This document shows positions 8,102 to 16,590 of a DNA stretch of 64,000 bases, piece after piece. Positions within the stretch are counted from its first letter, which is position 1. Each line of letters begins with the position of its first letter. The stretch is from Rhodospirillales bacterium (GTDB lineage Bacteria > Pseudomonadota > Alphaproteobacteria > Rhodospirillales > Shumkoniaceae). Location: the NCBI GenBank assembly GCA_016776725.1, contig JADHSV010000002.1:1-64000 (forward strand), in the 5' to 3' direction. The notes below the pieces were generated by a model that had not been told where the DNA came from, did not search any database, and was given only the letters and a program-made list of their open reading frames with translations. The translations under genes were made by a program, and so were the position numbers.

Positions 8102-9205
8102 ATGAACCAAAACGTAAATCTGGCCGGACACGGCTCTCCGGTGGGCGTCGATATCAAGGGGGTTAACCTCTCGTTTGGCAGTACGCACGTGCTGAAAGGT
8201 ATCGATCTTCAGATTAAACCCGGCGAATTCTTCGCTTTCCTCGGACCGTCGGGGTGTGGAAAGACGACCCTGCTGCGGCTGATCGCGGGCTTCGAGTCCT
8301 GCCAGTCGGGCGAGGTGCTGATCGGTGATCGGGATGTCGCCCATCTGCCGCCGTGGCGGCGCGACGTGGGCATGGTGTTCCAAAGCTATGCACTCTGGCC
8401 CCATATGACCGTCAGAAGAAACGTTGCCTTCGGGCTTGAGGAACGCAAGTTCCCGCGCGCCGAAATCGGCCCCCGGGTCGAGGCGGCCCTCGATCTGGTC
8501 GGACTCCTCGAATTGGCCGAACGGCGTCCGTCGCAATTGTCGGGCGGCCAGCAGCAGCGCGTGGCGCTGGCCCGCACCATCGTCGTTGAACCCCAGGTGC
8601 TGCTTCTGGACGAACCGCTTTCCAATCTGGATGCAAAGCTGCGTATCCAGATGCGGCGCGAACTGCGGCTGCTTCAACGCAAATTGTCCCTGACCACCAT
8701 CTTCGTGACCCACGATCAGGAAGAAGCCAACACCACATCGGATCGCATTGCGGTTATCGAACAGGGGATCATTCAGCAGGTAGGCTCGCCCATGGAGCTT
8801 TACGACCAACCGGCCAACCTGTTCGTGGCCAACTTCCTGGGCGTCGCCAATGTGGTTGCGGGAACCGTTTCGCAAGAAGGGGACGGGTTGTCGTTCCGTT
8901 CGGACGACGGGGCCGTGACGGTGGCGTTAAGCGCCGCCGGACAGGGCCCGCGAAGCATCGTATTCCGGCCGCAGAATTTGACCATTCAACCCGCCGGCCA
9001 GCCCGCGCCTGAAGGCCTGACCGAGTTGGCGGGAAAGGTCAGCCATATGGAATTCCTGGGCAGTGTTGTTCGTTATCAGGTGACGGTCGGCCCGCATTTC
9101 CTGCTTGTCGATTCAGCGCACCAGAAGGGCGTGGTTCCCATGGAAGAGGGCACCGACGTCAATCTGTTCATTAACAACGAACTGGTCATTGATTTGCCCA
9201 ACTGA
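8102..9205 (+). CDS. ABC importer ATPase (FbpC/PotA-like)
   Basis: A 367-residue ATPase with Walker A GPSGCGKTT (about residues 50-58), Q-loop FQSYALWPH, signature LSGGQQQR, Walker B VLLLDEPLSNLD and switch His in VTHDQEEA. A C-terminal TOBE-like beta domain of about 120 residues follows, as in MalK/PotA/FbpC-class import ATPases. The ATG is 20 bases after the permease stop with a GGGGGAA ribosome site, so it is the third gene of the importer unit. It powers uptake through the fused permease. Confidence 0.92.
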   Translation: MNQNVNLAGHGSPVGVDIKGVNLSFGSTHVLKGIDLQIKPGEFFAFLGPSGCGKTTLLRLIAGFESCQSGEVLIGDRDVAHLPPWRRDVGMVFQSYALWPHMTVRRNVAFGLEERKFPRAEIGPRVEAALDLVGLLELAERRPSQLSGGQQQRVALARTIVVEPQVLLLDEPLSNLDAKLRIQMRRELRLLQRKLSLTTIFVTHDQEEANTTSDRIAVIEQGIIQQVGSPMELYDQPANLFVANFLGVANVVAGTVSQEGDGLSFRSDDGAVTVALSAAGQGPRSIVFRPQNLTIQPAGQPAPEGLTELAGKVSHMEFLGSVVRYQVTVGPHFLLVDSAHQKGVVPMEEGTDVNLFINNELVIDLPN

Positions 9206-9256
9206 ATTGGGCCAAGTTCCATCCACGTAGAAGGACCGTAATCGGAGGGCCGCGTT

Positions 9257-9901
9257 ATGCGGATGGAAAAGGAAAGAAACGACGTCGTCGCGTTTGGAAA
9301 CAAACTGATCAGCGCGGGGCTGACGACGGGAACCGGCGGCAATGTAAGTGTGTTCAATCGCAAACAGGGCCTGGTGGCCGTCAGTCCCAGCGCCCTTGAT
9401 TACGCGGATACGCGCCCCCAAGACGTGGTTCTGGTTTCTCCCGAGGGCGAGGTTGTCGAGGGAACTCGCAAACCATCCAGCGAGACGCCTCTTCACCTCG
9501 CCCATTATCGGGTTCGTCCGGACGTTTGCGGGATCGCGCACACCCATTCGGTATTCGCCACCACCATCGCCACCCTGCGCTGGGAAATCCCGCCCATGCA
9601 TTATCTGGTGGCCTTTTCCGGCAAAAAGGTGCCCCTTGCCCCCTATGCGACCCACGGCACGGAAGAGTTGGCGCGCGTGACCAGCGAAGCCATCGGCGAC
9701 TCGAACGCCGTACTGATGGCCAATCACGGCCTGATTGCGCTCGGCGTGGACCTGGCGGCCGCATTCGCCACCGCCGAAATCGTCGAATTAATGGCGCAGA
9801 TTTATTATCAGGCCAAATCCATCGGCGAACCGGTCAACCTGACCGACGCCGAAATGGACGATGTGCTTGCCGGGTTCGCCGATTACGGCCAAGGCAAGTA
9901 A
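9257..9901 (+). CDS. class II (zinc) aldolase/adducin-family protein, FucA-like
   Basis: A 214-residue protein of the fuculose-phosphate/ribulose-phosphate aldolase-epimerase family. It has the glycine-rich phosphate loop GTGGNVSV, the SSETPLHL segment with the likely catalytic Glu, the zinc ligands in IAHTHSVFA and a third His in MANHGLIALG. Members cleave or epimerise phosphorylated sugars through a metal-stabilised enediolate. It follows the importer ATPase by about 50 bases on the same strand with a GGAGG ribosome site, so it may process the imported compound. The substrate is unknown. The gene converges on the regulator at 9911 with only nine bases between stops. Confidence 0.85.
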   Translation: MRMEKERNDVVAFGNKLISAGLTTGTGGNVSVFNRKQGLVAVSPSALDYADTRPQDVVLVSPEGEVVEGTRKPSSETPLHLAHYRVRPDVCGIAHTHSVFATTIATLRWEIPPMHYLVAFSGKKVPLAPYATHGTEELARVTSEAIGDSNAVLMANHGLIALGVDLAAAFATAEIVELMAQIYYQAKSIGEPVNLTDAEMDDVLAGFADYGQGK

Positions 9902-9910
9902 TTCGAACGC

Positions 9911-11722
9911 TCACCCGCTTTCCCAAAGCTGCTTCTTTCGATAGATGGTCGAGGCGCTGACACCAAGAAAATGGGCTGCCTTGGGAATGTTGCCGTCGCA
10001 CAGGCGAATGGCGTTGTCGATGGCCTCTTTCTCGACCTCCGCCAGCGGCCGGATGATGTCAGGCCGCCGGGCCGGGGGAGTGTCGCCCGCAGGCGACGGC
10101 GGACGGGCGCGCGCCTGGGATATTCCCGTTGCCGTGCTCAGGTTCAGGGGATGGGGCAACATCTCGTGGGTCACCTCGTCACCGTCATTGAGCACGATGA
10201 TATGGCGCAAAACGTTTTGGACTTCACGCACATTTCCGGGCCAGGCGTAGCTCTGAAAAGTTCCTTTCACCTCGTCCGAAAAACGTGAAAGGCGCTTTCC
10301 CTCTTCTCCCGAATATTCGCCAAGCAGTTGCTGCGCGATCAGAACCACGTCCTCGCCGCGTTCGCGCAACGGCGGCAACTGGATGGGAACGACGTGAAGC
10401 CTGTAAAACAGGTCTTCGCGAAACCGGCCCTCGGTCACTTCGGTCATGGGATCGCGATTGGTGGCGCAAACAAACCGCACGTCCACTTCTTCGGTCCTGT
10501 CGCCGCCGACCCTCTGGTAGGTGCCCGTTTGCACGAAGCGCAGCAATTTGGTTTGCAGGCTGGGGTCAAGTTCGCAAACTTCGTCCAGAAAAAGCGTGCC
10601 GCCATTGGCCCGCCGGGCGGCTCCTTCGCGATCGGAAACGGCGCCCGTGAAGGCCCCTTTGACATGCCCGAAAATCTCGCTTTCCATAAGATCCTTCGGA
10701 ATAGCGCCACAGTTGATCGCCACGAACGGTTTGTCGGCGCGCGGGCTTTTGCGGTGCAGCGCTTCGGCGCAAACTTCCTTGCCGGTGCCGCTTTCACCCG
10801 AAATAAACACCGTCGCCTTGCTGCCCGCCGCGCTGTCGATGATCCTGTAGACCGCCTGCATGGGCAGCGAGGCGCCGATGAACCCGAAATAGGTTGAGCG
10901 GTCCAGATCCTGATAGGTCTCGACAATGCGGCTCAGGCGTTGCTGTTCCAACGCGTTGCGCACGGTTACCTGCAACCGCGTCACGTTAAACGGTTTGATG
11001 ATGAAGTCGTAGGCGCCCAGACGCATGGCCTCGACCGCAAGGTTAACCGAGCCGTGGGCGGTAATAACAACGACGGCGCAAGGCAGTTGGCGTTCGGCGA
11101 TTTGACGAAGAATATCGATCCCGTCCATATCGGGCAGCATCATGTCGAGAAGGACGGCGTCCGGGACGTTTTCGTTAATAACGTCCAGCGCCGCGCCGCC
11201 GGTTTCGGCGCGCACGATCGAATATTGCTCGTCCTTCAGAAATTCTTCAACCGCGCGGGCCTGCGCCCGGTCATCCTCAACCAGCAGAACACGGTGTTGC
11301 CGGGCAGAACCGTCATCCGCGCCGTTTTCCAAAGCTTCCTCTTCTGGGTCTTCCTGGGCGTCGGCTGCAGTTTTCGCCGGTGCCGCCGCAGCTTCACGAA
11401 GGGTCTCGATAAACTCCGACAGTTGCGTCAGATCGGCCGCATCCGGACGGGCATCCGTGGCCAGACGTTCGTCGCATTTGTCCTCTAATTCGCGCGCGTT
11501 TTGCGTAACCTCCGGAAACCCGAACGTCGTCCCGGAACCGGCAAGCCGGTGGACGATTTTCCGAACTTCTGCAAGAGCGGACCGGGCCGTCGCATCGTCT
11601 TCGGACGCCGACATCCCCTTGGCGGCGTTCTCCAGATCTGCGATCCGCTCGCCAAGACCATTTTGAAACGAAGATCGCAACGCGGCCAGACGATCCTCGA
11701 AATCCGACCACCGGTCAGCCAT
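9911..11722 (-). CDS. Hpt-receiver-AAA+-HTH fusion, sigma-54-dependent regulator
   Basis: A 603-residue protein. An N-terminal histidine phosphotransfer-like region (about 1-120) carries IVHRLAGSGTTFGF with a candidate phospho-His58. It is followed by a receiver (about 150-265, Asp in LLDMMLPDMDG), an AAA+ domain with GESGTGKE and the sigma-54 loop GAFTGA, and a Fis-type HTH (AAHFLGVSASTIYRKK). NtrC-family activators normally lack an Hpt domain, so the fusion could pass phosphate within one chain. The ATG at 11722 overlaps the stop of the preceding receiver gene by eight bases. It is the last gene of the five-gene signalling operon starting at 17667 and its likely DNA output. Target promoters are unknown. 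Confidence 0.88.
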   Translation of the reverse strand: MADRWSDFEDRLAALRSSFQNGLGERIADLENAAKGMSASEDDATARSALAEVRKIVHRLAGSGTTFGFPEVTQNARELEDKCDERLATDARPDAADLTQLSEFIETLREAAAAPAKTAADAQEDPEEEALENGADDGSARQHRVLLVEDDRAQARAVEEFLKDEQYSIVRAETGGAALDVINENVPDAVLLDMMLPDMDGIDILRQIAERQLPCAVVVITAHGSVNLAVEAMRLGAYDFIIKPFNVTRLQVTVRNALEQQRLSRIVETYQDLDRSTYFGFIGASLPMQAVYRIIDSAAGSKATVFISGESGTGKEVCAEALHRKSPRADKPFVAINCGAIPKDLMESEIFGHVKGAFTGAVSDREGAARRANGGTLFLDEVCELDPSLQTKLLRFVQTGTYQRVGGDRTEEVDVRFVCATNRDPMTEVTEGRFREDLFYRLHVVPIQLPPLRERGEDVVLIAQQLLGEYSGEEGKRLSRFSDEVKGTFQSYAWPGNVREVQNVLRHIIVLNDGDEVTHEMLPHPLNLSTATGISQARARPPSPAGDTPPARRPDIIRPLAEVEKEAIDNAIRLCDGNIPKAAHFLGVSASTIYRKKQLWESG

Positions 11723-12107
11723 GGCATTGGTTCCAGATTTCCCGGACTTGATCGGCCAGGGCCATCGGATCGAACGGTTTGGCAACGACGCCAGCCGATC
11801 CTAAAGCTTCGTATTGTTCCAACTCCGATGGCATCGCCTTGGCCGTGCAGAACACCACGGGCGTGGCTTCAAGGGCCGGATCGTTTCGCAATTCCTTGAG
11901 CGTCGTCGGTCCATCCATTTCCGGCATCATGACATCAAGCAAGATTAGATCGGGTTTGAAGACGGGTCCTTTTGACAAGGCCTCCTTTCCCGAATTGCAG
12001 GTCTCGACAGTAAATCCGCCAATCGCCTCAAGGGCCATGCGGGCTACCGTTTGAATGTCGGGATCGTCTTCCACGATTAGAATTTTCTGTAGCGACGGAA
12101 CAGTCAT
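11715..12107 (-). CDS. single-domain receiver (CheY-like)
   Basis: A 130-residue stand-alone receiver with the acidic pair in IVEDDPD, phospho-acceptor Asp in LLDVMMPEMDG, a Thr in VVFCTAKA and a Lys in VVAKPFDP. It has no output domain. Its ATG overlaps the stop of the large hybrid kinase (ATGA) and its own stop overlaps the start of the Hpt-receiver activator, so the three are translationally coupled. It probably shuttles phosphate between the hybrid kinase and the Hpt domain of the next protein, or acts as a phosphate sink. Confidence 0.88.
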   Translation of the reverse strand: MTVPSLQKILIVEDDPDIQTVARMALEAIGGFTVETCNSGKEALSKGPVFKPDLILLDVMMPEMDGPTTLKELRNDPALEATPVVFCTAKAMPSELEQYEALGSAGVVAKPFDPMALADQVREIWNQCHG

Positions 12108-15100
12108 GAAATATCTCCCCGGTTCAGGCCCGCACGCTCGGCGCGGCCCACTAATGCTTGAATTGTTTCCAGAAGTCTCTGATCCGAAGTTCGCGATTTG
12201 ACCAGCGCCGCATCTATTTTTCTTGTCATATCGTCGTCAATTTCCTCGCCCGAAAATACGATTACCGGAGTCATGCTCCCGTTTTTGTCTTTCACCAGTT
12301 CCAACAGATCAAGACCAGATCCATCCGGTAACTTGACATCAAGGATGACCAGATCAAACGACGCGTCCCGCAAATGCCGCCGACCCTCTTCGATAGTCTT
12401 CGCGATGGTCGTTTCCGCATATTCGGCGACCAGGGACGAAACCACAGCGACCAGATCGGGATCGTCCTCGACATATAGCAGACGGGGCCGGCCCGGGCGA
12501 TTACGTTTGGGCCGCATGGACATTGTTATGGCGTGGCTCAACTGGTCCTCGTTGATCGGCTTGTTCAGCCAATCGACGATCCCCAAAGTCGACGCCTTGA
12601 TTTTATCGCGTGTGTCTTCGGCATGCCCCGAGACGATGATGATCGGAAGATCCCGGGTATCCTTGCGCCTGCGAAGCTCGCGGATCATCGAAATACCGTC
12701 CTGATCGGGCAACGCGATATCCACGGTCATGGCGTCATAGCGGTTTTTCTTCAAAAGAGCCTTGGCGGCAGCGGCGTCGTGGGCGACATCCGTCGCCATT
12801 CCGGCCTGGCCGAGAATGATCGACAGCAAGTGCGCGATGTCATGATCATCCTCGCAAATCAAAACGCGTCCCGCTGTTGCCCCCGAACCGGACAGATCGA
12901 GTGTTGAATTTGCTTTCGACAGCTTCGGCGCCTTGTTGCGTTCCGCGTCGTCCGGGGCCTTCATGACGGGCAAGTCAAAATAGAACGTCGTCCCGGCGCC
13001 TTCTTCGGTATCAAAATCGACTTTGCCGCCGTGGCGTTCGACGATGGCTTTTACAATGCTCAGTCCCAGGCCCGTTCCACCGGCTTTTCGCGTATCCGAC
13101 GAATCGGCCTGACTGAAGCGATCAAAAACGCGGTTGCGGAACTTTTCCGGAATTCCGGGGCCATTGTCGGCAACCGAAATCCTAACCCGTCCGGCTTCTT
13201 CCTTCAGCGCAATTTCAACGGCCGCGCCTTTAGGGGAAAATTTGGCGGCATTGGAAAGAAGATTGGCCATAACCTGGGCCACGCGTTCGTCATCGGCGCG
13301 GACCGGACTGCTCACATCACTTCCAACGAGATTGAATTGCACTCCGTGCTCGTCGGCAAATCCCTTGTTCGCCACAAGCGCGTTTTCCACCATGAGAACC
13401 GCATCGCAGGCATCAAATCGGAAACTCATGCGGCCCGAGCCGATTTTCTCAAGATCAAGAATATCATTCACGATATTGATCAGCCGTTGAGAATTGTTGT
13501 GGGCGATTTCCACCAGCCCCCATGACTTCTCGGGAAGGGTCCCGGCCGCGCCGCCGACAATCAGACCAAGCGCGCCGCGGATCGAGGTCAGCGGCGTCCT
13601 GAGTTCGTGACTGACACTTGAAACAAACTCGCTTTTCAAACGGTCAATCTGCTTGCGTTCGGTGATATCGCGGATGATCCCCGTGAACATCCGATTTTTG
13701 TCCAGAACCATCTCGCTGATCGAAAGTTCCATGGGAAACGTCGATGCGTCCTTGCGACATCCTTCGACCTCTTGGTTGGTGCCGATGATTTTGGCTTCAC
13801 CGGTTTTCAGGAAGTTGCGGATATAACCGTCGTGAGCCTCCCGATGGGGGCTCGGAACAATTATCTTAACGTTATTGCCAACCAGTTCGCCCGGCAAAAA
13901 GCCGAAAATCCGCTCTGCCGCCGGATTGACGGTTTCGATTATTCCGGCGTCGTTTATGGTGATTATTCCGTCGACGATATTCTCGACCAGGGTTCGCATC
14001 CGCACTTCGCTGTCGCGCAACGCATCCTCGGCGCGTTTGCGGGCCGTAATGTCGGTATACGTACCAACGGCGCGCATGGGCTTGCCGCTCTTGGATTTCT
14101 CGACGACCTTTCCCCTGTCGAGAACCCAGATGTCTTCGCCGCCCTTGGACTTGATCCTGTATTCCATTTCGTAAACGGCCGTTTTGCCCCGCAGGTGCCG
14201 CGACTGCGCTTCCAGCACGTCATCCCTGTCGTCTGGATGGATATTCTCCCGCCAGAATGCTAGATCCCACGCCGTCTCGTTGGCTTCGTATCCGAACATC
14301 CTTTCCGTGCGCGGACTGACGTAAAGATCACCACTGATCAGGTTCAAATCCCAAAGGCCATCCTCGGTGCCTTCCAGCGCCAATTTCAGGCGCTCCTCAT
14401 TTTTCTGTAATGCTTCGCTGGAACGCCGGCGGGAAATTTCGTTGCCGATCCATTGGGTAAAAAGCTGGATCAGCGAATATTCGCCGTCGCCGAACGGGTG
14501 CTCACGGGCCGTGGAACTGGAAAAATTCAGCGTTCCGTAGTGGTCGCCGTCCACGATCAGCGGCGACCCGATATAGGCTTCAAGCTCGAATTTCCTGTAA
14601 CACGGGTGTTGGCGGACCTGGCGATCATCACCCGCATGATGGAAGGCCATGGGACCGTTGATTGAAAGAACGGTTTCGCAGAACGTCCCATCGACAAGGA
14701 ATGTCGTTCCGGGCGGCGGCGCCTCGTCGGGTCCGACAACGTGCTCAATGGTGTACGCGCCCTCGTCGATTTGGCTCACGATGCCGAGCGGAAGTTGGAA
14801 AACCTCCGTTCCGAGCTTAAGAATTCGACGGATTTTCTCGTCCAGCCCGATATTCGGGTCGACCATGATTTCGTGCAGGCCCGTCCGCGTGCGTGCGTAC
14901 TCCACCAGGGTCGCTTCGGCTCTTTTCTGCTCCGAAATATCGGTGATCGTGCCAACGAAGCCCTCGATCTGCCCTCCGGCTCCTTTGTGCGATGTCGCTT
15001 GCCCCAGGACCCAGATCTCGGCGTTGTCGGGCCTGAAGAAACGATATTCGGAACGAAACGAACGGTTGGCCGCGACGCTGGCCCGCCATTCTTCGCTGAC

Positions 15101-16144
15101 CCTCTCGTAGTCGTCCGGATGCAAGGAACGGTTCCACCCGAGGCCGATCGCCTCAAGCGGTGTCAGGCCCGAGATCTCGCAGGCTTTTTCGTTGACGTAA
15201 CGGAAGTTGCCGTCGGGATCGGTATAGTAGACGCCAACCGGCGAAACATCCGCGAGCGCATGAAACCGCCGCTGTGATTCAGCCAGCGCCGCCAAGGTCT
15301 CCCGCCGGTCAATAATTTCTTTGCGAAAGGCGCTCAGCGCCACCGCAATGGCACCGATTTCACTGTCGTCGTGCGAGAATTCAAGCGGAACCTCGGTGTT
15401 TCCGCGAACCAACTCGCCCAGCGCATTGGTTACATTGGCGATAGGAGCGGTAATGCCGCGTCCGATGGCAAGGGCCAGCAGGACACAAACGGCAACGCCG
15501 ACGACGGCAACGCTGATGATAATAAGAGTGCCCTGTTGTCGTTGACTATTGGCCGCCTGGGCCGAAATCTGAGTGATGCTCTCGGCGCGATCAATCAAAT
15601 TCGCAATCTCCGAAACCATCACGCTCCGCAGTTTCTCGTGTTCCGGGATTAATTTCGCCGCATCCGCAAACCTTCCGGTTTTGATCAAACGCAGGGATTC
15701 CTTCGCCAGATCGGTCTGTCGAAGCGCGGTGCCGCTGATGTCCCTTATGGATGAAATCGCCGCGCGAAGTTCACGCCGCCCTTCTTCCGTTTTGTTTCCA
15801 TCCAAGGCCTGCCGTGCGATATCTTCCGCGTCTTGAAGTTTCTCCCGCACGTGTCCCGCATGTTCGTGAAACCTGCCACTCGCATTATCAAATGCGTCCG
15901 CAGCGTCCGCATCGCCCGCCTCAAGCGCGTCGCCAATGCGCAGGGCGGTTCCCAGGGTGATCTCTTGTTCCAGTTGTTCAACCACGGCCCCGGTGAGAGT
16001 GCGAACGAACGGAATGTCGGTGCGGCCAATGGCGTCAAGATCATCGGCAATCCGCGACGTGATGACCACCCCGACCACGGCGACGGCCAGTGTAACGGCG
16101 AACCCAACCAGAACGAGAGCGACAATACGGGCGGAAATCTTCAT
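12104..16144 (-). CDS. large hybrid sensor histidine kinase (HAMP-PAS-GAF-PAS-PAS-HK-REC-REC)
   Basis: A 1346-residue membrane kinase; the ATG at 16144 (MKISARIVAL) is preferred to a TTG at 16171. The order is: membrane helix (about 6-26), a helical periplasmic domain of about 180 residues, a second membrane helix (about 207-228), HAMP, a PAS domain with PAC segment (about 290-415), a GAF-like domain (about 420-575), two more PAS domains (about 580-825), HisKA with phospho-His846 in SVSHELRTPL, HATPase (NLLSNAAKFS, GTGLGLSIV) and two receivers, whose aspartates sit in MTVDIALPDQDG and VILDVKLPDGSG. It sits in one operon with two lone receivers and an Hpt-bearing activator, so it is the probable source of the phosphorelay. 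No ligand is evident. Confidence 0.92.
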   Translation of the reverse strand: MKISARIVALVLVGFAVTLAVAVVGVVITSRIADDLDAIGRTDIPFVRTLTGAVVEQLEQEITLGTALRIGDALEAGDADAADAFDNASGRFHEHAGHVREKLQDAEDIARQALDGNKTEEGRRELRAAISSIRDISGTALRQTDLAKESLRLIKTGRFADAAKLIPEHEKLRSVMVSEIANLIDRAESITQISAQAANSQRQQGTLIIISVAVVGVAVCVLLALAIGRGITAPIANVTNALGELVRGNTEVPLEFSHDDSEIGAIAVALSAFRKEIIDRRETLAALAESQRRFHALADVSPVGVYYTDPDGNFRYVNEKACEISGLTPLEAIGLGWNRSLHPDDYERVSEEWRASVAANRSFRSEYRFFRPDNAEIWVLGQATSHKGAGGQIEGFVGTITDISEQKRAEATLVEYARTRTGLHEIMVDPNIGLDEKIRRILKLGTEVFQLPLGIVSQIDEGAYTIEHVVGPDEAPPPGTTFLVDGTFCETVLSINGPMAFHHAGDDRQVRQHPCYRKFELEAYIGSPLIVDGDHYGTLNFSSSTAREHPFGDGEYSLIQLFTQWIGNEISRRRSSEALQKNEERLKLALEGTEDGLWDLNLISGDLYVSPRTERMFGYEANETAWDLAFWRENIHPDDRDDVLEAQSRHLRGKTAVYEMEYRIKSKGGEDIWVLDRGKVVEKSKSGKPMRAVGTYTDITARKRAEDALRDSEVRMRTLVENIVDGIITINDAGIIETVNPAAERIFGFLPGELVGNNVKIIVPSPHREAHDGYIRNFLKTGEAKIIGTNQEVEGCRKDASTFPMELSISEMVLDKNRMFTGIIRDITERKQIDRLKSEFVSSVSHELRTPLTSIRGALGLIVGGAAGTLPEKSWGLVEIAHNNSQRLINIVNDILDLEKIGSGRMSFRFDACDAVLMVENALVANKGFADEHGVQFNLVGSDVSSPVRADDERVAQVMANLLSNAAKFSPKGAAVEIALKEEAGRVRISVADNGPGIPEKFRNRVFDRFSQADSSDTRKAGGTGLGLSIVKAIVERHGGKVDFDTEEGAGTTFYFDLPVMKAPDDAERNKAPKLSKANSTLDLSGSGATAGRVLICEDDHDIAHLLSIILGQAGMATDVAHDAAAAKALLKKNRYDAMTVDIALPDQDGISMIRELRRRKDTRDLPIIIVSGHAEDTRDKIKASTLGIVDWLNKPINEDQLSHAITMSMRPKRNRPGRPRLLYVEDDPDLVAVVSSLVAEYAETTIAKTIEEGRRHLRDASFDLVILDVKLPDGSGLDLLELVKDKNGSMTPVIVFSGEEIDDDMTRKIDAALVKSRTSDQRLLETIQALVGRAERAGLNRGDIS

Positions 16145-16202
16145 AAACGCTCTTTTCAGCGAATATCCCAAATAGAGTTGGTATGCGGATGCGGGACTAT
16201 CG

Positions 16203-16589
16203 TCACGTTGAAGCCTCTTCCTTATCCCCCATAATGGCCTCTATTTGTGGGACGAAAGTCACCGCAGACAGCGGTTTTGTAACATATCCGTCGGCGCCGG
16301 CTTCGTGTGCCCGGTTTTGCCAGTACGGGTGGGTGCGGGCGGAAACGACAATGACCACCGGACTGGGTGAATACGATTTATTCCGAATTTCCTGGCAAAG
16401 TTGAAGGCCATCAAGCTCCGCCATCATCAGATCGGTCAGAATGCAATCGGGTTTTTGCGCCAAAATCTTGGGCAACGCTTCCGTGCCCGCCAGACACGAA
16501 GATACCTCATATCCCGCCGATTCCATCATCAATGTCATAAACTCGATAATGGTCTCATCATCGTCAACGATGAAAATCTTGCGAGCCAT
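16203..16589 (-). CDS. single-domain receiver (CheY-like)
   Basis: A 128-residue receiver with IVDDDET acidic residues, Asp in LTDLMMAELDG, Ser in VVSARTH and Lys in VTKPLSA. The ATG at 16589 lies one base after the stop of the TPR gene, so it is coupled to it. An upstream in-frame start at 16622 would overlap that gene and is less likely. With no output domain, it is probably an intermediate in the phosphorelay of the downstream hybrid kinase. Confidence 0.87.
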   Translation of the reverse strand: MARKIFIVDDDETIIEFMTLMMESAGYEVSSCLAGTEALPKILAQKPDCILTDLMMAELDGLQLCQEIRNKSYSPSPVVIVVSARTHPYWQNRAHEAGADGYVTKPLSAVTFVPQIEAIMGDKEEAST

Positions 16590-16590
16590 C

